From assembly GCF_001013475.1 (NCBI RefSeq), contig NZ_JZEF01000001.1, positions 535,472 through 599,471 on the forward strand: 64,000 nucleotides of DNA, given 5' to 3'. A model generated the notes under the pieces. The model did no database searches. It saw only the letters and a list, made by a program, of their open reading frames with translations, and was not told the origin of the DNA. A program made the translations under genes and the position numbers. Positions 46,452 through 56,646 of the stretch are shown here, in pieces (within the stretch, counting starts at the first letter, position 1; the number at the start of each line of letters is the position of its first letter). Source of the stretch: Xanthomonas arboricola pv. juglandis. Lineage in GTDB: Bacteria; Pseudomonadota; Gammaproteobacteria; Xanthomonadales; Xanthomonadaceae.

Positions 46452-46528
46452 CGGGGTATAGCGCAGCCTGGTAGCGCACTAGTCTGGGGGACTAGTGGTC
46501 GTCGGTTCGAATCCGGCTACCCCGACCA
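46452..46528 (+). tRNA. tRNA-Pro (anticodon GGG)
   Basis: A 77-nt cloverleaf with CCA encoded. Acceptor arm CGGGGTA/TACCCCG, anticodon stem CTAGT/ACTAG enclosing CTGGGGG (anticodon GGG), T-arm with GGTTCGAATCC. A terminator follows within 10 bp. Confidence 0.96.
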
Positions 46529-46536
46529 AACACGGA

Positions 46537-46566
46537 GCCCATGTCTTCACGGACGTGGGCTTTTTT
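46537..46566 (+). terminator. Rho-independent terminator after tRNA-Pro
   Basis: GCCCATGTC (46537-46545) pairs with GACGTGGGC (46552-46560) with one mismatch-like pair in the stem, followed by six T residues. Strong and well placed. Confidence 0.88.
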
Positions 46567-47001
46567 GTTGCGCCGCAACATGCAATTCCTGGCCTGTCAT
46601 GTGGGTGACACGATATGTCCATCGGCATATTGCAGAGCAGCATGAAACGACCGGCCGAGCCCGGTTGTTTGCGGTTCCGCTCGCTATGGACCTGGGTCAC
46701 GGAACGCTGCTAAGTATCCGAAAATGCTCCAGATCATTAGCGCTGGATTAGTAACTGGATCACGTTTTGTTAACGCCGCAACGACGAACTTGAATCAATA
46801 GTCCAACGCCGTCAAAAAAATGGCGAGCAGCGTCTTGCGATGCGTTGGTTCTATGCCATAGTGCACTGCAACACGTCACACCTGTCGTGATCCCAAGCGT
46901 CTTGGGATGAATTTCTCTGTCGTACGTTCTTGCTGGCGTGTTGGCCGGTTGAATGCTGCGCGAGGTCCTGTCCCACCCAACCGAGGCAGCCAGCCACACG
47001 C
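46567..47001 (+). promoter_or_regulatory. Upstream region of the gum operon
   Basis: A 435-bp non-coding region between the tRNA-Pro terminator and gumB. In X. campestris the main gum promoter lies directly upstream of gumB. The part around 46740-46860 is AT-richer (GTTTTGTTAACG, GAATCAATAG, AAAAAAATGGCG) and is the likely site. I cannot identify exact promoter elements. Confidence 0.55.
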
Positions 47002-47700
47002 ATGAAAAAACTGATCGGACGATTTTGCCAAGGCCTCAGCCTGGCGTTGATCTGCTCGATGGCACTGGGCGCATGCAGCACCGGTCCGAAGATGGCGGAT
47101 TCCCTGCCGCTTCCGGATCCGCTCGCGATGTCAGCAGTGCAACCGGAGTATCGACTCGCCCCAGGCGACTTGCTGTTGTTCAAGGTGTTCCAGGTCGACG
47201 ATCTGGAGCGGCAGGTCCGCATCGATCAGAACGGCCACATCTCGCTGCCGTTGATCGGCGACGTCAAGGCAGCCGGCCTGGGTGTCGGCGAGCTGGAAAA
47301 GCTGGTGGCAGAACGCTACGCCGCCGGTTATCTGCAGCAGCCGCAGGTGTCGGTGTTCGTGCAGGAATCCAATGGTCGCCGGGTCACGGTGACCGGTGCG
47401 GTCGACGAGCCGGGCATCTATCCGGTGATCGGCGCCAACCTGACCCTGCAGCAGGCCATCGCGCAGGCCAAGGGCGTCAGCACGGTGGCCAGCCGCGGCA
47501 ACGTCATCGTGTTTCGCACCGTCAATGGTCAAAAGATGATCGCCAGATTCGATCTGACCCAGATCGAGAAGGGGGCCAACCCGGACCCTGAGATCTACGG
47601 CGGCGACATCGTTGTGGTGTACCGCTCGGACGCACGCGTCTGGCTGCGCACCATGCTGGAACTGACCCCCCTTGTGATGGTGTGGCGCGCTTACCGATGA
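47002..47700 (+). CDS. gumB: Xanthan export outer-membrane lipoprotein GumB
   Basis: GumB is the outer-membrane polysaccharide export (Wza/OPX-type) protein of xanthan secretion. The 232-residue product from ATG 47002 has a lipobox (MALGACS). The poly_export domain has PEYRLAPGDLLLFKVFQVDDL followed by HISLPLIGDVKAAGL, and the SLBB domain has RRVTVTGAVDEPGIYPV. A later start (MALG) is possible and would shorten the signal peptide. It is the first gene of the gum operon and its stop overlaps gumC (ATGA). Confidence 0.96.
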   Translation: MKKLIGRFCQGLSLALICSMALGACSTGPKMADSLPLPDPLAMSAVQPEYRLAPGDLLLFKVFQVDDLERQVRIDQNGHISLPLIGDVKAAGLGVGELEKLVAERYAAGYLQQPQVSVFVQESNGRRVTVTGAVDEPGIYPVIGANLTLQQAIAQAKGVSTVASRGNVIVFRTVNGQKMIARFDLTQIEKGANPDPEIYGGDIVVVYRSDARVWLRTMLELTPLVMVWRAYR

Positions 47701-49121
47701 GTATGAATTCAGACAATCGTTCTTCCCCGTCTCATCGTCATGGGCATCTCGAGCTGGCCGACGTTGGCTTGCTCGACTACTGGCGCGCACTGGTGTCGCA
47801 GCGCTGGTTGATCATTCTGATCACCGTCGCGGCAGTGGCACTGGCGTTTGGCGTCACTCTGCTGATGCCGGAAAAGTACCGCGCCACCAGCACGCTGCAG
47901 ATCGAGCGCGACTCGCTCAATGTGGTGAATGTCGACAACCTGATGCCGGTGGAATCGCCGCAGGATCGCGATTTCTACCAGACCCAGTACCAGCTGCTGC
48001 AGAGCCGCTCGCTGGCTCGTGCGGTGATCCGCGAAGCCAAGCTCGATCAGGAACCGGCGTTCAAGCAGCAGGTCGACGAAGCACTGGAGAAGGCTGCTGC
48101 CAAGAATCCGGAAGCCGGCAAGTCGGTCGACTCGCGCCAAGCCATCATCGAGCGCAGCCTGACCGATACGCTGCTGGCCGGGCTGGTGGTCGAGCCGATC
48201 CTCAATTCGCGCCTGGTCTACGTCAACTACGATTCGCCGGACCCGGTGCTGGCTGCCAAGATCGCCAACACCTACACCAAGGTTTTCATCGTCAGCACGC
48301 AGGAACGCCGCATCAAGGCGTCCTCGTTCGCGACCAAGTTCCTGGCCGAGCGCCTGGAGCAGTTGCGCGACAAGGTAGAGGACTCGGAGAAGAATCTGGT
48401 CTCCTATTCCACCGACGAGCAGATCGTGTCGGTGGGCGACGACAAGCCATCGCTTCCGGCGCAGAACCTCAGCGACCTCAATGCGATGCTGGCATCGGCG
48501 CAGGACACCCGCATCAAGGCCGAGGCAGCCTGGCGTCAGGTCAGCAGCGGTGACGCGATGTCGCTGCCGCAGGTGCTGAGCAACCCGCTGATCCAGAGCC
48601 TGCGCGGCGAACAGATCCGCTTGAACACCGAGTATCAGCAGAAGCTATCGACCTTCAAGCCGGACTATCCGGAAATGCAGCGCCTGAAGGCGCAGATCGA
48701 AGAGTCGCGTCGCCAGATCAATGGCGAGGTCCTCAATATCCGCCAGTCGCTGAAGGCGACCTACGACGCATCGGTGCATCAGGAGCAGTTGCTCAACCAG
48801 CGCATCGCCGGATTGCGTAACGATGAGCTCGATCTGCAGAGCCGCAGCATCCGCTACAACATGCTCAAGCGCGACGTCGATACCAACCGCCAGCTCTACG
48901 ATGCGCTCCTGCAGCGCTACAAGGAGATCGGTGTGGCGAGCAACGTCGGCGCCAACAACGTGACCATCATCGATACCGCAGACGTGCCTACGTCTAAGAC
49001 TTCGCCGAAACTCAAATTGAACCTCGCTTTAGGCTTCATCTTTGGCGTATTCCTGGGCGTGGCTGTGGCTCTTGTGCGCTACTTCCTGCGGGGCACGGCA
49101 GCGCAGACGCGGTTGGACTGA
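47697..49121 (+). CDS. gumC: Xanthan chain-length/export protein GumC (PCP)
   Basis: GumC is the polysaccharide co-polymerase (Wzc-like without the kinase domain) in the inner membrane. It has 474 residues, membrane segments near 38-58 (WLIILITVAAVALAFGVTLL) and near 445-465 (LALGFIFGVFLGVAVALVRY), and the Wzz domain and long periplasmic coiled coils between. The Pro-rich motif before the second helix (TSKTSPKLKLN) is typical. It partners GumB in export. Confidence 0.96.
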   Translation: MSMNSDNRSSPSHRHGHLELADVGLLDYWRALVSQRWLIILITVAAVALAFGVTLLMPEKYRATSTLQIERDSLNVVNVDNLMPVESPQDRDFYQTQYQLLQSRSLARAVIREAKLDQEPAFKQQVDEALEKAAAKNPEAGKSVDSRQAIIERSLTDTLLAGLVVEPILNSRLVYVNYDSPDPVLAAKIANTYTKVFIVSTQERRIKASSFATKFLAERLEQLRDKVEDSEKNLVSYSTDEQIVSVGDDKPSLPAQNLSDLNAMLASAQDTRIKAEAAWRQVSSGDAMSLPQVLSNPLIQSLRGEQIRLNTEYQQKLSTFKPDYPEMQRLKAQIEESRRQINGEVLNIRQSLKATYDASVHQEQLLNQRIAGLRNDELDLQSRSIRYNMLKRDVDTNRQLYDALLQRYKEIGVASNVGANNVTIIDTADVPTSKTSPKLKLNLALGFIFGVFLGVAVALVRYFLRGTAAQTRLD

Positions 49122-49364
49122 CATCGTCGTGTTGCACAACGATGGTTAATTGAAGTGACAACCGATTCAGCGTGGAAAAGGTTGGATCCCGTATGTTTCG
49201 GGCTCCTTCGTTTGAAAGTTTGTCTCTGTTGAAACAAAGGGCTGTCGTGCGATCTGGGGTCGGTAGGTATTACCGCGGTGATTGTTCGACGGAGATGATT
49301 GAAAGCTCGCGTGCGTTTCGTATGTTCCCCCGCATGCGCCGTATCGAGTTTGGAGGACATCCCC
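49122..49364 (+). promoter_or_regulatory. Spacer between gumC and gumD
   Basis: A 243-bp gap, the largest in the gum operon. A second promoter ahead of gumD would fit. No hairpin terminator is seen. Confidence 0.4.
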
Positions 49365-50819
49365 ATGCTTTTGGCAGACTTGAGTAGCGCGACTTACACC
49401 ACATCCTCGCCGCGATTGTTGTCCAAGTATTCGGCTGCAGCCGATCTGGTCCTGCGCGTCTTCGACCTCACCATGGTCGTGGTCTCCGGGCTGATCGCCT
49501 ATCGCATCGTCTTCGGCTCCTGGGTGCCTGCGGCACCGTACCGGGTCGCCATTGCCACCACGTTGTTGTACTCGGTGATCTGCTTTGCGCTGTTCCCGTT
49601 GTATCGCAGCTGGCGCGGTCGCGGGCTGTTGAGCGAGCTGATGGTGCTCGGCGGTGCATTCGGTGGCGTGTTTGCGCTGTTCGCGGTGCATGCGCTGATC
49701 GTGCAGGTTGGCGAGCAGGTCTCGCGCGGCTGGATCGGCCTGTGGTTCGTCGGTGGCCTGGCCTCGCTGGTGGCGGCCCGCACGGTGCTGCGCGGCTTCC
49801 TGAATCACCTGCGCACCCAGGGTGTGGATGTGCAGCGGGTGGTGGTGGTCGGTCTGCGTCACCCGGTGATGAAGATCAATCACTACCTCAGCCGCAATCC
49901 CTGGGTCGGCATGAACCTGGTCGGCTACTTCCGCACGCCGTACGACATCGCCGTGACCGAGCAGCGTCAGTCGCTGCCGTGCCTGGGCGATCCGGACGCG
50001 CTGATCGAGTACCTGAAGGAAAACCAGGTCGAGCAGGTGTGGATCTCGTTGCCTCTGGGCGAACGTGACCACATCAAGCAGTTGCTGCAGCGCCTGGATC
50101 GCTATCCGATCAACGTGAAGCTGGTGCCGGACCTGTTCGACTTCGGTCTGTTGAACCAATCCGGCGAGCAGATCGGCAACGTGCCGGTGATCAACCTGCG
50201 CCAGGGCGGTGTGGACCGCGACAACTACTTCGTGGTCGCCAAGGCGCTGCAGGACAAGATCCTGGCGGTGATCGCGCTGATGGGCCTGTGGCCGCTGATG
50301 GCTGCGATTGCGGTTGGTGTGAAGATGAGCTCGCCGGGTCCGGTGTTCTTCCGCCAGCGTCGCCATGGCCTGGGTGGGCGCGAGTTCTACATGTTCAAGT
50401 TCCGCTCGATGCGTGTGCATGACGACCATGGCACCACCATCCAGCAGGCGACCAAGAACGACACCCGTATCACCCGTTTCGGTGCGTTTCTGCGCCGCAG
50501 CAGCCTGGACGAGTTGCCGCAGATCTTCAACGTGCTCGGTGGCAGCATGTCGATCGTGGGTCCGCGACCGCATGCTGCGCAGCACAACACCCATTACGAA
50601 AAGCTGATCAATCACTACATGCAGCGCCATTACGTCAAGCCGGGCATCACCGGTTGGGCGCAGGTCAATGGATTCCGTGGCGAAACCCCGGAGCTGCGTA
50701 CGATGAAGAAGCGCATCCAGTACGACCTGGACTATATCCGTCGCTGGTCGCTGTGGTTGGATATCCGCATCATCGTGCTGACCGCAGTGCGTGTGCTCGG
50801 ACAGAAGACCGCGTACTGA
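49365..50819 (+). CDS. gumD: Undecaprenyl-phosphate glucose phosphotransferase GumD
   Basis: GumD starts xanthan by transferring glucose-1-P from UDP-glucose to undecaprenyl phosphate. ATG 49365 behind TGGAGGA gives 484 residues, the length known for GumD. There are four N-terminal membrane helices, a Rossmann-like region ([13 protein letters not shown]), a fifth hydrophobic segment ([20 protein letters not shown]) and the catalytic bacterial sugar transferase domain ([45 protein letters not shown]). Confidence 0.97.
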   Translation: MLLADLSSATYTTSSPRLLSKYSAAADLVLRVFDLTMVVVSGLIAYRIVFGSWVPAAPYRVAIATTLLYSVICFALFPLYRSWRGRGLLSELMVLGGAFGGVFALFAVHALIVQVGEQVSRGWIGLWFVGGLASLVAARTVLRGFLNHLRTQGVDVQRVVVVGLRHPVMKINHYLSRNPWVGMNLVGYFRTPYDIAVTEQRQSLPCLGDPDALIEYLKENQVEQVWISLPLGERDHIKQLLQRLDRYPINVKLVPDLFDFGLLNQSGEQIGNVPVINLRQGGVDRDNYFVVAKALQDKILAVIALMGLWPLMAAIAVGVKMSSPGPVFFRQRRHGLGGREFYMFKFRSMRVHDDHGTTIQQATKNDTRITRFGAFLRRSSLDELPQIFNVLGGSMSIVGPRPHAAQHNTHYEKLINHYMQRHYVKPGITGWAQVNGFRGETPELRTMKKRIQYDLDYIRRWSLWLDIRIIVLTAVRVLGQKTAY

Positions 50820-50901
50820 TGATGGCGGGGAGTGTGCGACCTGGCGCGCCGAGCGCCGCGGGCGGCTGCATCGCAGCCGCCCCTCTCAAGCAGGCGTCTG
50901 C

Positions 50902-52200
50902 ATGCTGATCCGAATGAGCGACGAGGCCCGCGTTCGCTGGCACAACCTGTTGATCGAGCTGACGCTGCTGGTCGGCGTCGGTTACAACCTGGTGCTGGCG
51001 CTGATCAACGCGAACGTGTTCACCGTACGTCCGGTGATCACCTACGCAGTCGAGTTCATGGTCTACGCCGCGTGTTTCCTGCTCGGCTTGGGCTCAATGA
51101 GCCGCAAGCGCATTGCATTGATCATCAGCGGCCTGGGGCTGATCGTCACCTTGATGTTCGTGCGCTTCCTGGTGAACTGGCAGATCGATCCGAAATTCTT
51201 TCGCGACGCGCTGGTGGTGTTTGCGTTCGTGGTGCTTGGTTCGGCTTACACCGGGTCGGTGCCCAAGCTGTTCGTGCGCATGACCATCATCGTGTCGTTG
51301 GTTGCGGCGTTCGAACTGGCGATGCCCAGCGCCTATGGCGATCTGGTCAACCCGAAGAGCTTCTTCGTCAACGCGCGCGGCATGAGCGCGGAGGGGTTCT
51401 GGAACGAAGACAGCAACCTGTTCGTCAGCGCCACGCGACCGGGCGAGCGTAACTTCCTGCCCGGCTCCAATCTTCCCCGCGCCTCCTCGATGTTCATCGA
51501 GCCGGTGACGATGGGTAACTACATCTGCTTCTTTACCGCGATCGTGCTGGTGTTCTGGCGCTGGATGCGGCCGGCGATGCTGATCCTGTCGGTCGGTTTG
51601 ATCGGTTTCATGGTCGTGGCCTCCGACGGCCGACTTGCGGCGGGTACCTGCGTGCTGATGGTGCTGCTGTCGCCGCTATTGAAACGCCTGGATCAACGGC
51701 TGGCGTTCCTGGTCTTTCTGCTCGTGATCATGACGGCGTGGTTGCTGGTGTGGATCACCGGGATCACGGCCTATCAGGACAACACGATGGGCCGGATCTT
51801 CTTCACCGTCAATTCGATGAACAACCTGTCCTTCAACTCGTGGATGGGCCTGGATTTTGCGCAGGCATACCGTTACTTCGACAGCGGCATTGCCTACTTC
51901 ATCGCATCGCAGTCGATCGTCGGCGTGCTCGCCTTCCTGCTGTCGTATTCGTTCCTGTTGTTGATGCCAAGCAAGGAAGGGCAGTTGTTCAAGAACCTGG
52001 CGATCTTTGCATTCGCGCTGAGCTTGCTGGTGTCCAACGGCTACTTCTCGATCAAGACGTCGGCGTTGTGGTGGTTCGTGTGCGGCTGCCTGTGGCACAT
52101 GCGGCCGACCTGGTCTGCTGCCAGCGCTACGCAGCTGCCCAGACAGGATCCGGCCGACGAGGATGCGCGATTGCCACTGCCCGCGGGAGGCACGCGATGA
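50902..52200 (+). CDS. gumE: Xanthan polymerase GumE (Wzy)
   Basis: GumE joins lipid-linked pentasaccharide repeats in the periplasm. ATG 50902 gives 432 residues, the known size. About twelve membrane segments are predicted; a large periplasmic loop with SFFVNARGMSAEGFWNEDSNLF lies in the middle. No recognisable Wzy motif is needed; identity rests on sequence type and fixed place between gumD and gumF. The stop overlaps gumF by 4 nt. Confidence 0.95.
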   Translation: MLIRMSDEARVRWHNLLIELTLLVGVGYNLVLALINANVFTVRPVITYAVEFMVYAACFLLGLGSMSRKRIALIISGLGLIVTLMFVRFLVNWQIDPKFFRDALVVFAFVVLGSAYTGSVPKLFVRMTIIVSLVAAFELAMPSAYGDLVNPKSFFVNARGMSAEGFWNEDSNLFVSATRPGERNFLPGSNLPRASSMFIEPVTMGNYICFFTAIVLVFWRWMRPAMLILSVGLIGFMVVASDGRLAAGTCVLMVLLSPLLKRLDQRLAFLVFLLVIMTAWLLVWITGITAYQDNTMGRIFFTVNSMNNLSFNSWMGLDFAQAYRYFDSGIAYFIASQSIVGVLAFLLSYSFLLLMPSKEGQLFKNLAIFAFALSLLVSNGYFSIKTSALWWFVCGCLWHMRPTWSAASATQLPRQDPADEDARLPLPAGGTR

Positions 52201-53288
52201 GTGTGGCGGCAACGCAAGCACCGCAGCCGGTCGCACCGGTCGTCGGCGCGTACGTTGCCACCGGCGGGCGCAGCCGCGACCCGCGTATCGATGCCACCAA
52301 GGCCCTGGCGATTCTGTTGGTGGTGTTCTGCCACGCCAAGGGCGTGCCGCATGCGATGACGTTGTTTGCCTACAGCTTTCATGTGCCGCTGTTTTTCATG
52401 GTGTCCGGCTGGCTGGCGGCGGGCTATGCGTCGCGGACCACCGGCTTGCCGCAGACCATCAGCAAGCAGGCGCGCAGTCTGTTGCTGCCGTATGTCACGT
52501 TTTATCTGCTCGGTTACGCGTACTGGTTGCTGACGCGCAATATCGGCGAGAAGGCGGCGCGTTGGGGCAGCCATCCGTGGTGGGAGCCGATCGTGGCGAT
52601 GTTCACCGGCATCGGCCCCGATCTGTATGTGCAGCCCCCGCTGTGGTTCCTGCCGGTGATGCTGGTGACGGTGCTGAGCTACGTAGTACTGCGCCGCTGG
52701 CTGTCGCCGGTGGTGATCGCGGTGGCGTCGTTGATCCTAGCCTGGTGCTGGATGCGCTGGTTTCCGGGCCAGCAAGTGCGACTTTTTTTTGGCCTGGACG
52801 TCCTGCCGGTGTCGCTGTGCTTTTATGCGCTGGGCGCCCTGTTGATCCGCGTTTCTGCACGTCTGCCAACCTCCTTGCCGCTGAGCGCGCTGGCGACGGT
52901 ATTGCTGGCGCTGCCGGTGGCCTGGCTGGCTGATCGTAATGGCCGGATCGACGTCAACATGCTGGAGTTCGGCCGCAACCACGCCGGGTTTGTGGTCAGC
53001 GCAGTACTCGGCTCACTGATGGTGATCTGTGCCGCACGGTTGGTGCAGGGCTGGGCCTGGATACAGTGGATCGGCCGCAATACCTTGCTGATCCTGTGCA
53101 CCCACATGCTGGTGTTCTTCGTGCTCTCCGGTGTCGCGGCGCTGGCCGGCGGATTCGGTGCCTCGCGTCCGGGGCTCGGCTGGGTAGTGTTCGTGACGGT
53201 GTTTGCGCTGCTCGCGTGCGTGCCGCTGCGCTGGTTGCTGATGCGTTTTGCGCCGTGGTCCCTGGGTGCCCGCCCGGTGGCGGCATGA
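52197..53288 (+). CDS. gumF: Xanthan acetyltransferase GumF
   Basis: Acyltransferase-3 family membrane enzyme that acetylates the internal mannose of xanthan. 363 residues with about ten membrane helices. The family motif RIDATKALAILLVVFCHAKGVP contains the conserved His, and FAYSFHVPLFFMVSGWL follows. It is clearly paralogous with GumG. It overlaps the gumE stop (ATGA). Confidence 0.95.
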   Translation: MSVAATQAPQPVAPVVGAYVATGGRSRDPRIDATKALAILLVVFCHAKGVPHAMTLFAYSFHVPLFFMVSGWLAAGYASRTTGLPQTISKQARSLLLPYVTFYLLGYAYWLLTRNIGEKAARWGSHPWWEPIVAMFTGIGPDLYVQPPLWFLPVMLVTVLSYVVLRRWLSPVVIAVASLILAWCWMRWFPGQQVRLFFGLDVLPVSLCFYALGALLIRVSARLPTSLPLSALATVLLALPVAWLADRNGRIDVNMLEFGRNHAGFVVSAVLGSLMVICAARLVQGWAWIQWIGRNTLLILCTHMLVFFVLSGVAALAGGFGASRPGLGWVVFVTVFALLACVPLRWLLMRFAPWSLGARPVAA

Positions 53289-53301
53289 GCGGCGCTGCAC
53301 C

Positions 53302-54390
53302 ATGACCACCGCGCCGTATTCCGACGCGGCCGGGCGCGGCGGCCTGGGTGCCAAGGCCGCACCGGCGCCTGCGTTGACCCGCGATTGGCAGATCGATGCC
53401 GCAAAGGCGCTGGCCATCGTCCTGGTGGTGTTGGGGCATGCCAACGGCATGCCGGCCGCCTACAAGTTGTTCGCCTACAGTTTTCATGTGCCGCTGTTTT
53501 TCGTGCTGTCTGGCTGGGTGGGCGAGCGCTTCGGCCACCGTGCATTGACGGTGGCGACGATCGCGAAGTTGGCGCGCACGTTGCTGGTTCCCTATGTCGC
53601 GTTTTTCCTGGTGGCCTACGCCTGCTGGTTGCTGATGGGAGTGACCAGCCGCGCGCCGCATCCATCGCATGTGCTGCCGTGGTGGGATCCGTTTGTCGGC
53701 CTGTTCTGGGCCAACGGCACACGCCTGTACGTGCTTCCGGCGTTGTGGTTCCTGCCGGCCTTGTTCGTCACCACGCTGGCCTACATCGCCTTGCGCACGC
53801 GCCTGACGACGGCGGCCCTGGCTGCAGCCAGTCTGTTGCTCGCCTTGGCATGGGCGGGCTGGTTTCCGTCGGTGCACCTGCGGCTTCCGTTGGCGCTGGA
53901 TGTATTGCCTGTCGCGCTGTTCTTCATCGCCGTGGGCGGATGGCTGTCGCGTTATGCCGATGCACTGCGCGCGCTTGGCGCCTCGGTGTGGGCGTTGGCA
54001 CTGCCGGTGCTGGCGGCAGCGTGGTGGTGGCTGGCCGGATGGAACGGGCAAGTGGATGTGAACAATCTGCAGTTCGGGCATTCCGCTGCGGTGTTCCTGC
54101 TGGTCAGCCTGCTGGGCACCGCGATGACCTTGTGCGTGGCGTATTTCGTTCGACAGTGGCGTTGGCTGCAGTGGATCGGTGGCAATACCTTGCTGATCCT
54201 GTGCACGCACACATTGGTGTTCCTGGTGCTCACCAGTGTGGTGGCACGAACGGGTGTGATCGCTCGCAGCCTGATCGGGACACCGGCCTGGGCGATGGGC
54301 CTGAGCGCGTTTGCGGTCGCTGTCAGCGTGCCGATGCGCGCGGTGCTGGTGCGCGTTGCGCCGTGGATGTTGGGATTGAAACGTAAATGA
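53302..54390 (+). CDS. gumG: Xanthan acetyltransferase GumG
   Basis: Acyltransferase-3 family enzyme acting on the external mannose. 362 residues. QIDAAKALAIVLVVLGHANGMP and FAYSFHVPLFFVLSGWVGE mirror the same segments in GumF, showing that the two arose by tandem duplication. The C-terminal helix regions (GNTLLILCTHTLVFLVL) also match. It starts 14 bp after gumF. Confidence 0.95.
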   Translation: MTTAPYSDAAGRGGLGAKAAPAPALTRDWQIDAAKALAIVLVVLGHANGMPAAYKLFAYSFHVPLFFVLSGWVGERFGHRALTVATIAKLARTLLVPYVAFFLVAYACWLLMGVTSRAPHPSHVLPWWDPFVGLFWANGTRLYVLPALWFLPALFVTTLAYIALRTRLTTAALAAASLLLALAWAGWFPSVHLRLPLALDVLPVALFFIAVGGWLSRYADALRALGASVWALALPVLAAAWWWLAGWNGQVDVNNLQFGHSAAVFLLVSLLGTAMTLCVAYFVRQWRWLQWIGGNTLLILCTHTLVFLVLTSVVARTGVIARSLIGTPAWAMGLSAFAVAVSVPMRAVLVRVAPWMLGLKRK

Positions 54391-54457
54391 CGAGCTTCCA
54401 GAATGATCAGCCGAGCATGCAGATGTGTCTGCGTCGCTGGCACAGGAGATTGGCGTA

Positions 54458-55600
54458 ATGAAAGTGGTGCATGTCGTCCGCCAATTCCATCCTTCGATCG
54501 GAGGCATGGAGGAAGTCGTTCTCAATGTGGCCCGGCAACACCAGGCCACCAGTGCCGATACGGTGGAGGTCGTGACCCTGGATCGGGTGTTTACCGATCC
54601 GGGCGCGCAGCTTGCGCAGCAGGAGACGTATCAGGGCTTGCCGATCCGACGCATCGGTTATCGCGGCTCGTCGCGTTATCCGTTGGCGCCGTCCGTGCTG
54701 AGCGCGATCCGCTCGGCCGATCTGGTGCATCTGCACGGCATCGATTTTTTCTACGACTATCTGGCGCTGACCAGGCCGCTGCATGGCAAGCCGATGGTGG
54801 TGTCCACGCACGGCGGGTTCTTCCACACCGCGTATGCCTCGCGGATGAAGCAGCTATGGTTTCAGACGCTCACCCGCACCTCGGCGCTGGCGTATGCGCG
54901 GGTGATCGCCACCAGCGAAAACGACGGTGAGCTGTTCGCCAAGGTGGTGTCGCCGGCGCGCTTGCGGGTGATCGAAAACGGTGTGGACGTGGAGAAATAC
55001 GCGGGGCAGGGCGCAGCGACGCCGGGGCGGACCATGATGTATTTCGGCCGCTGGTCGGTGAACAAGGGCCTGATCGAAACCCTGGAGCTGCTGCAGGCGA
55101 TGCTGCAGCGCGACCCGCAGTGGCGCTTGATCATCGCGGGGCGCGAATACGATTTGAACGAGGCCGACCTGCGCAAGGCGAGCGCCGAGCGGGGCTTGCA
55201 GGACAAGGTGCAGCTCAGCATGTCGCCGTCGCAGGAACAGTTGTGCAGCCTGATGCAGCAGGCGCAGTTCTTTGTCTGCCTGTCGCGCCATGAAGGCTTC
55301 GGCATCGCTGCGGTCGAAGCGATGAGTGCAGGCCTGATTCCGATCCTCAGCGACATCCCGCCGTTCGTGCGTCTTGCCAGCGAATCGGGGCAGGGCGTGA
55401 TCGTCAACCGCGACCGGATCGATGCGGCCGCAGAGCAGGTGCAGGCGCTGGCGCTGCAGGCGGACGCGGATTTCGATACGCGTCGTGCAGCGTCCATGGC
55501 GTACGTGAGCCGCTACGACTGGAAGCATGTAGTCGGGCGTTACGTCGACGAATACCACACCGCGTTGGGCACCCGCCGCACCCGGGAGGCAGTGCGATGA
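54458..55600 (+). CDS. gumH: GDP-mannose alpha-1,3-mannosyltransferase GumH
   Basis: GT4-family glycosyltransferase adding the first mannose to the cellobiose-lipid. ATG 54458 after CAGGAG gives the expected 380 residues. The GT-B fold has the N-terminal motif HPSIGGMEEVVLNVARQHQ and the donor-site EX7E motif region (RHEGFGIAAVEAMSAGLIPI). Cytoplasmic, membrane-associated. Confidence 0.96.
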   Translation: MKVVHVVRQFHPSIGGMEEVVLNVARQHQATSADTVEVVTLDRVFTDPGAQLAQQETYQGLPIRRIGYRGSSRYPLAPSVLSAIRSADLVHLHGIDFFYDYLALTRPLHGKPMVVSTHGGFFHTAYASRMKQLWFQTLTRTSALAYARVIATSENDGELFAKVVSPARLRVIENGVDVEKYAGQGAATPGRTMMYFGRWSVNKGLIETLELLQAMLQRDPQWRLIIAGREYDLNEADLRKASAERGLQDKVQLSMSPSQEQLCSLMQQAQFFVCLSRHEGFGIAAVEAMSAGLIPILSDIPPFVRLASESGQGVIVNRDRIDAAAEQVQALALQADADFDTRRAASMAYVSRYDWKHVVGRYVDEYHTALGTRRTREAVR

Positions 55601-56646
55601 GCGCGCCTGCATCGGCAGCGACTGTGCGTGCGTCCGCGCAGCCGCAGGTCACCGTGCTGTTCTCCACCGAAAAGCCCAATGCCAGCACCAATCCGTATCT
55701 GACCCAGCTTTACGCATCGCTGCCCGCTGCAGTGCAGCCGCGCTTCTTTTCGATGCGCGATGCGCTGTTGTCGCGCTACGACGTGCTGCATCTGCATTGG
55801 CCGGAATATCTGCTGCGCCATCCCAGTGCGGTCGGCACTTTGGCCAAGCAGATGTGTGCGGCGCTGTTGCTGCTCAAGCTGCAGCTGACCGGCACGCCGG
55901 TGGTGCGCACCTTGCACAACCTGGCACCGCACGAGGATCGCGGCTGGCGCGAGCGCGGCCTGTTGCGCTGGATCGACCGGCTGACGCGTCGCTGGATCCG
56001 CATCAACGCGACCACGCCGCCGCGACCGCCATTCACCGACACCATCCTGCACGGCCATTATCGCGAGTGGTTTGCAAAGATGCCGCAAGGCACGCCGGTT
56101 CCGGGGCGGCTGCTGCATTTCGGCCTGATCCGCCCATACAAGGGCGTGGAAACGCTGCTGGAGGTGATGCGTCAGGTCGACGACCCGCGCCTGAAGCTGC
56201 GTATCGTCGGCAACCCGGCCACGCCGCAGATGCGCAGCCTGGTGGAGGAGGCCTGCGCGCAGGATCCGCGTGTGAGCGCCTTGCTGGCCTATGTCGAAGA
56301 ACCGGTGCTGGCACGCGAAGTCAGCGAGGCCGAGCTGGTGGTGCTGCCGTACCGGCAGATGCACAACTCCGGCACCTTGTTGCTGGCGTTGTCGCTGGCG
56401 CGCCCGGTGCTGGCACCGTGGAGCGAATCCAATGCGGCGATTGCCGAAGAAGTCGGCCCGGGCTGGGTGTTTCTCTATGAAGGCGAATTCGATGCGGCGC
56501 TGCTGACCGGTATGCTGGACCAGGTGCGCGCCGCGCCGCGCGGCCCGGCACCGGATCTCTCGCAACGTGACTGGCCACGGATCGGACAGCTGCATTACCG
56601 CACCTACCTGGAAGCGCTCGGCAAGGATGGAGGCGCCGCGCTGTGA
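55597..56646 (+). CDS. gumI: Beta-1,4-mannosyltransferase GumI
   Basis: GT94-type enzyme that adds the terminal beta-mannose to the lipid-linked tetrasaccharide. 349 residues, monofunctional GT-B-like. VTVLFSTEKPNASTNPYLTQ near the start and RLLHFGLIRPYKGVETLLEVM are recognisable. It overlaps the gumH stop and the gumJ start by 4 nt each, so translation is coupled. Confidence 0.95.
   Translation: MSAPASAATVRASAQPQVTVLFSTEKPNASTNPYLTQLYASLPAAVQPRFFSMRDALLSRYDVLHLHWPEYLLRHPSAVGTLAKQMCAALLLLKLQLTGTPVVRTLHNLAPHEDRGWRERGLLRWIDRLTRRWIRINATTPPRPPFTDTILHGHYREWFAKMPQGTPVPGRLLHFGLIRPYKGVETLLEVMRQVDDPRLKLRIVGNPATPQMRSLVEEACAQDPRVSALLAYVEEPVLAREVSEAELVVLPYRQMHNSGTLLLALSLARPVLAPWSESNAAIAEEVGPGWVFLYEGEFDAALLTGMLDQVRAAPRGPAPDLSQRDWPRIGQLHYRTYLEALGKDGGAAL

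Noticed and set aside
46440-46751. Open frame running through tRNA-Pro and its terminator
   Set aside because: It overlaps a tRNA gene and a terminator hairpin and resembles no protein.
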